The notes beneath the pieces are model-generated. The model had not been told where the DNA came from, did not search any database, and was given only the letters and a program-made list of their open reading frames with translations. Below, in pieces: positions 14,501 through 14,780 of a DNA stretch of 14,780 nucleotides. The stretch is from a bacterium (GTDB lineage: Bacteria > Hydrogenedentota > Hydrogenedentia > Hydrogenedentiales > SLHB01): contig JAAEQP010001495.1 in the NCBI GenBank assembly GCA_024231375.1, positions 1 through 14,780 on the forward strand. The letters run 5' to 3'. Within the stretch, counting starts at the first letter, position 1. Each line of letters begins with the position of its first letter. Position numbers and translations under genes: made by a program.

Positions 14501-14564
14501 CGGACGGACTGGAACGGCCCAGCCGCGCCGTCGCACACAACATACTGAGCACGAATGACTTACG

Positions 14565-14579
14565 AGCACAATATGTGCT
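14565..14579. promoter_or_regulatory. 15-bp palindrome upstream of a strong promoter
   Basis: AGCACA-ATA-TGTGCT is a perfect palindrome with a 3-nt centre. It ends 31 bp before the -35 box at 14611. A GAGCAC half-copy lies at about 14547-14552. It could be an activator or repressor site for the downstream transcript, or a weak end signal for the YkgJ gene. No T-tract follows. Confidence 0.35.
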
Positions 14580-14610
14580 GTATTTCGGCCGTTTTCCGGG
14601 TCGTCTCTGG

Positions 14611-14639
14611 TTGACTTCGCCCAGGTGCCATGGTATAGT
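14611..14639 (+). promoter_or_regulatory. Strong sigma-70 promoter
   Basis: TTGACT (14611-14616), a 17-nt spacer and TATAGT (14634-14639) form the best promoter match in the window, with five of six bases matching in each box. It lies 110 bp after the YkgJ stop and points toward the right edge. Transcription should begin near 14646. Confidence 0.72.
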
Positions 14640-14645
14640 GTGCGC

Positions 14646-14780
14646 GCAGCGGTTGGAACTCCTTTAGAGTTCTGGGGATACTGCTTGCAGGCGGGTCAGG
14701 TTTATGCCCTGCGTACGGGCGCGGCTCGCGAGGGTCAGGGAGGAAAGCCTACGGGCTTTCATAACCGAAGAGGCCGGGTA
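14646..14780 (+). ncRNA. Unidentified structured RNA or long structured leader (runs off right edge)
   Basis: The 135 nt after the promoter contain no convincing start codon with a ribosome-binding site but several hairpins. GAACTC-CTTTA-GAGTTC forms a perfect stem near the 5' end. GCAGG and CCTGC flank a domain in the middle, with GCCC/GGGC inside it. GAAAGCC-TACG-GGCTTTC (14743-14760) is a perfect 7-bp stem closed by a stable UNCG-type loop. GGGTCAGG occurs twice. The text around GGAGGAAAG and GGGCTTTCATA resembles the P4 area of RNase P RNA, and AAAGCCTACGGG resembles part of the GEMM c-di-GMP riboswitch. Neither match holds over its full consensus. A riboswitch or leader for a gene outside the window is equally possible. 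Confidence 0.35.

Noticed and set aside
14739..14780. RNase P RNA (rnpB) 5' domain
   Set aside because: GGAGGAAAG and GGGCTTTCATA resemble the P4-P5 area, but the conserved bulged U is missing and the same bases form a perfect hairpin with a UACG loop. Kept only as an unidentified structured RNA.
14725..14780. GEMM (cyclic di-GMP) riboswitch
   Set aside because: AAAGCCTACGGG and GGCCGGGTA are suggestive, but the required AGGGCAAACC strand is not found upstream.

Overview
The window is a roughly 60% G+C bacterial segment. Two S1 sulfatases, two large secreted FG-GAP/VCBS-repeat proteins, a secreted five-bladed beta-propeller glycosidase-like protein and abundant dispersed palindromic repeats suggest an uncultured polysaccharide-degrading lineage of the Planctomycetota, Lentisphaerota or Hydrogenedentota type. 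This is inferred from gene content. There is no rRNA or other strict phylogenetic marker in the window.

Left part (1-1984): the 5' portion of a HAD-like hydrolase gene runs off the left edge on the minus strand. About 1.6 kb without an intact gene follows. It holds a methionine/proline-rich ORF remnant, a 106-bp ACCACGAAGG repeat, fragments of CATTCGTGG-type repeats, a cluster of short perfect hairpins, an AAATGGGGACAG-type inverted repeat, and the remains of an RHS/YD-repeat gene on the minus strand. That remnant is interrupted by a 119-bp element made of four perfect palindromes whose stems covary. A second element of about 227 bp, made of six hairpins arranged as an inverted repeat, lies just upstream of the first sulfatase.

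Centre-left (1985-6679): two tandem sulfatases with no visible signal peptide (CMPAR and CSPAR active-site motifs) are followed by a clear sigma-70 promoter. Its -10 box lies inside a dyad symmetry. This promoter drives a two-gene unit: a six-TM membrane protein and an overlapping winged-helix regulator of the HTH_34 type. The dyad is a good candidate operator for autoregulation.

Centre (6041-10173): on the minus strand, a 776-aa secreted FG-GAP protein is followed after 18 nt by a class I SAM methyltransferase, which converges on the regulator gene with a 6-nt gap. A divergent promoter region separates this pair from a CheV-type gene (CheW domain plus receiver domain) on the plus strand.

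Right part (10456-14780): on the minus strand, a second secreted FG-GAP protein (767 aa) is followed after 36 nt by the glycosidase-like propeller protein. The two FG-GAP proteins share the same N-terminal module and are paralogues. A YkgJ-type cysteine-cluster protein is on the plus strand. The window ends in a near-consensus promoter followed by a hairpin-rich, apparently non-coding transcript start that I could not identify.

The sulfatases, the propeller glycosidase and the FG-GAP proteins fit handling of sulfated glycans, but they sit in separate transcription units and no single pathway can be demonstrated. The most unusual content is the set of structured repeat elements at 661-1885, the operator/promoter at 5003-5055 and the unidentified RNA-like region at the right end.
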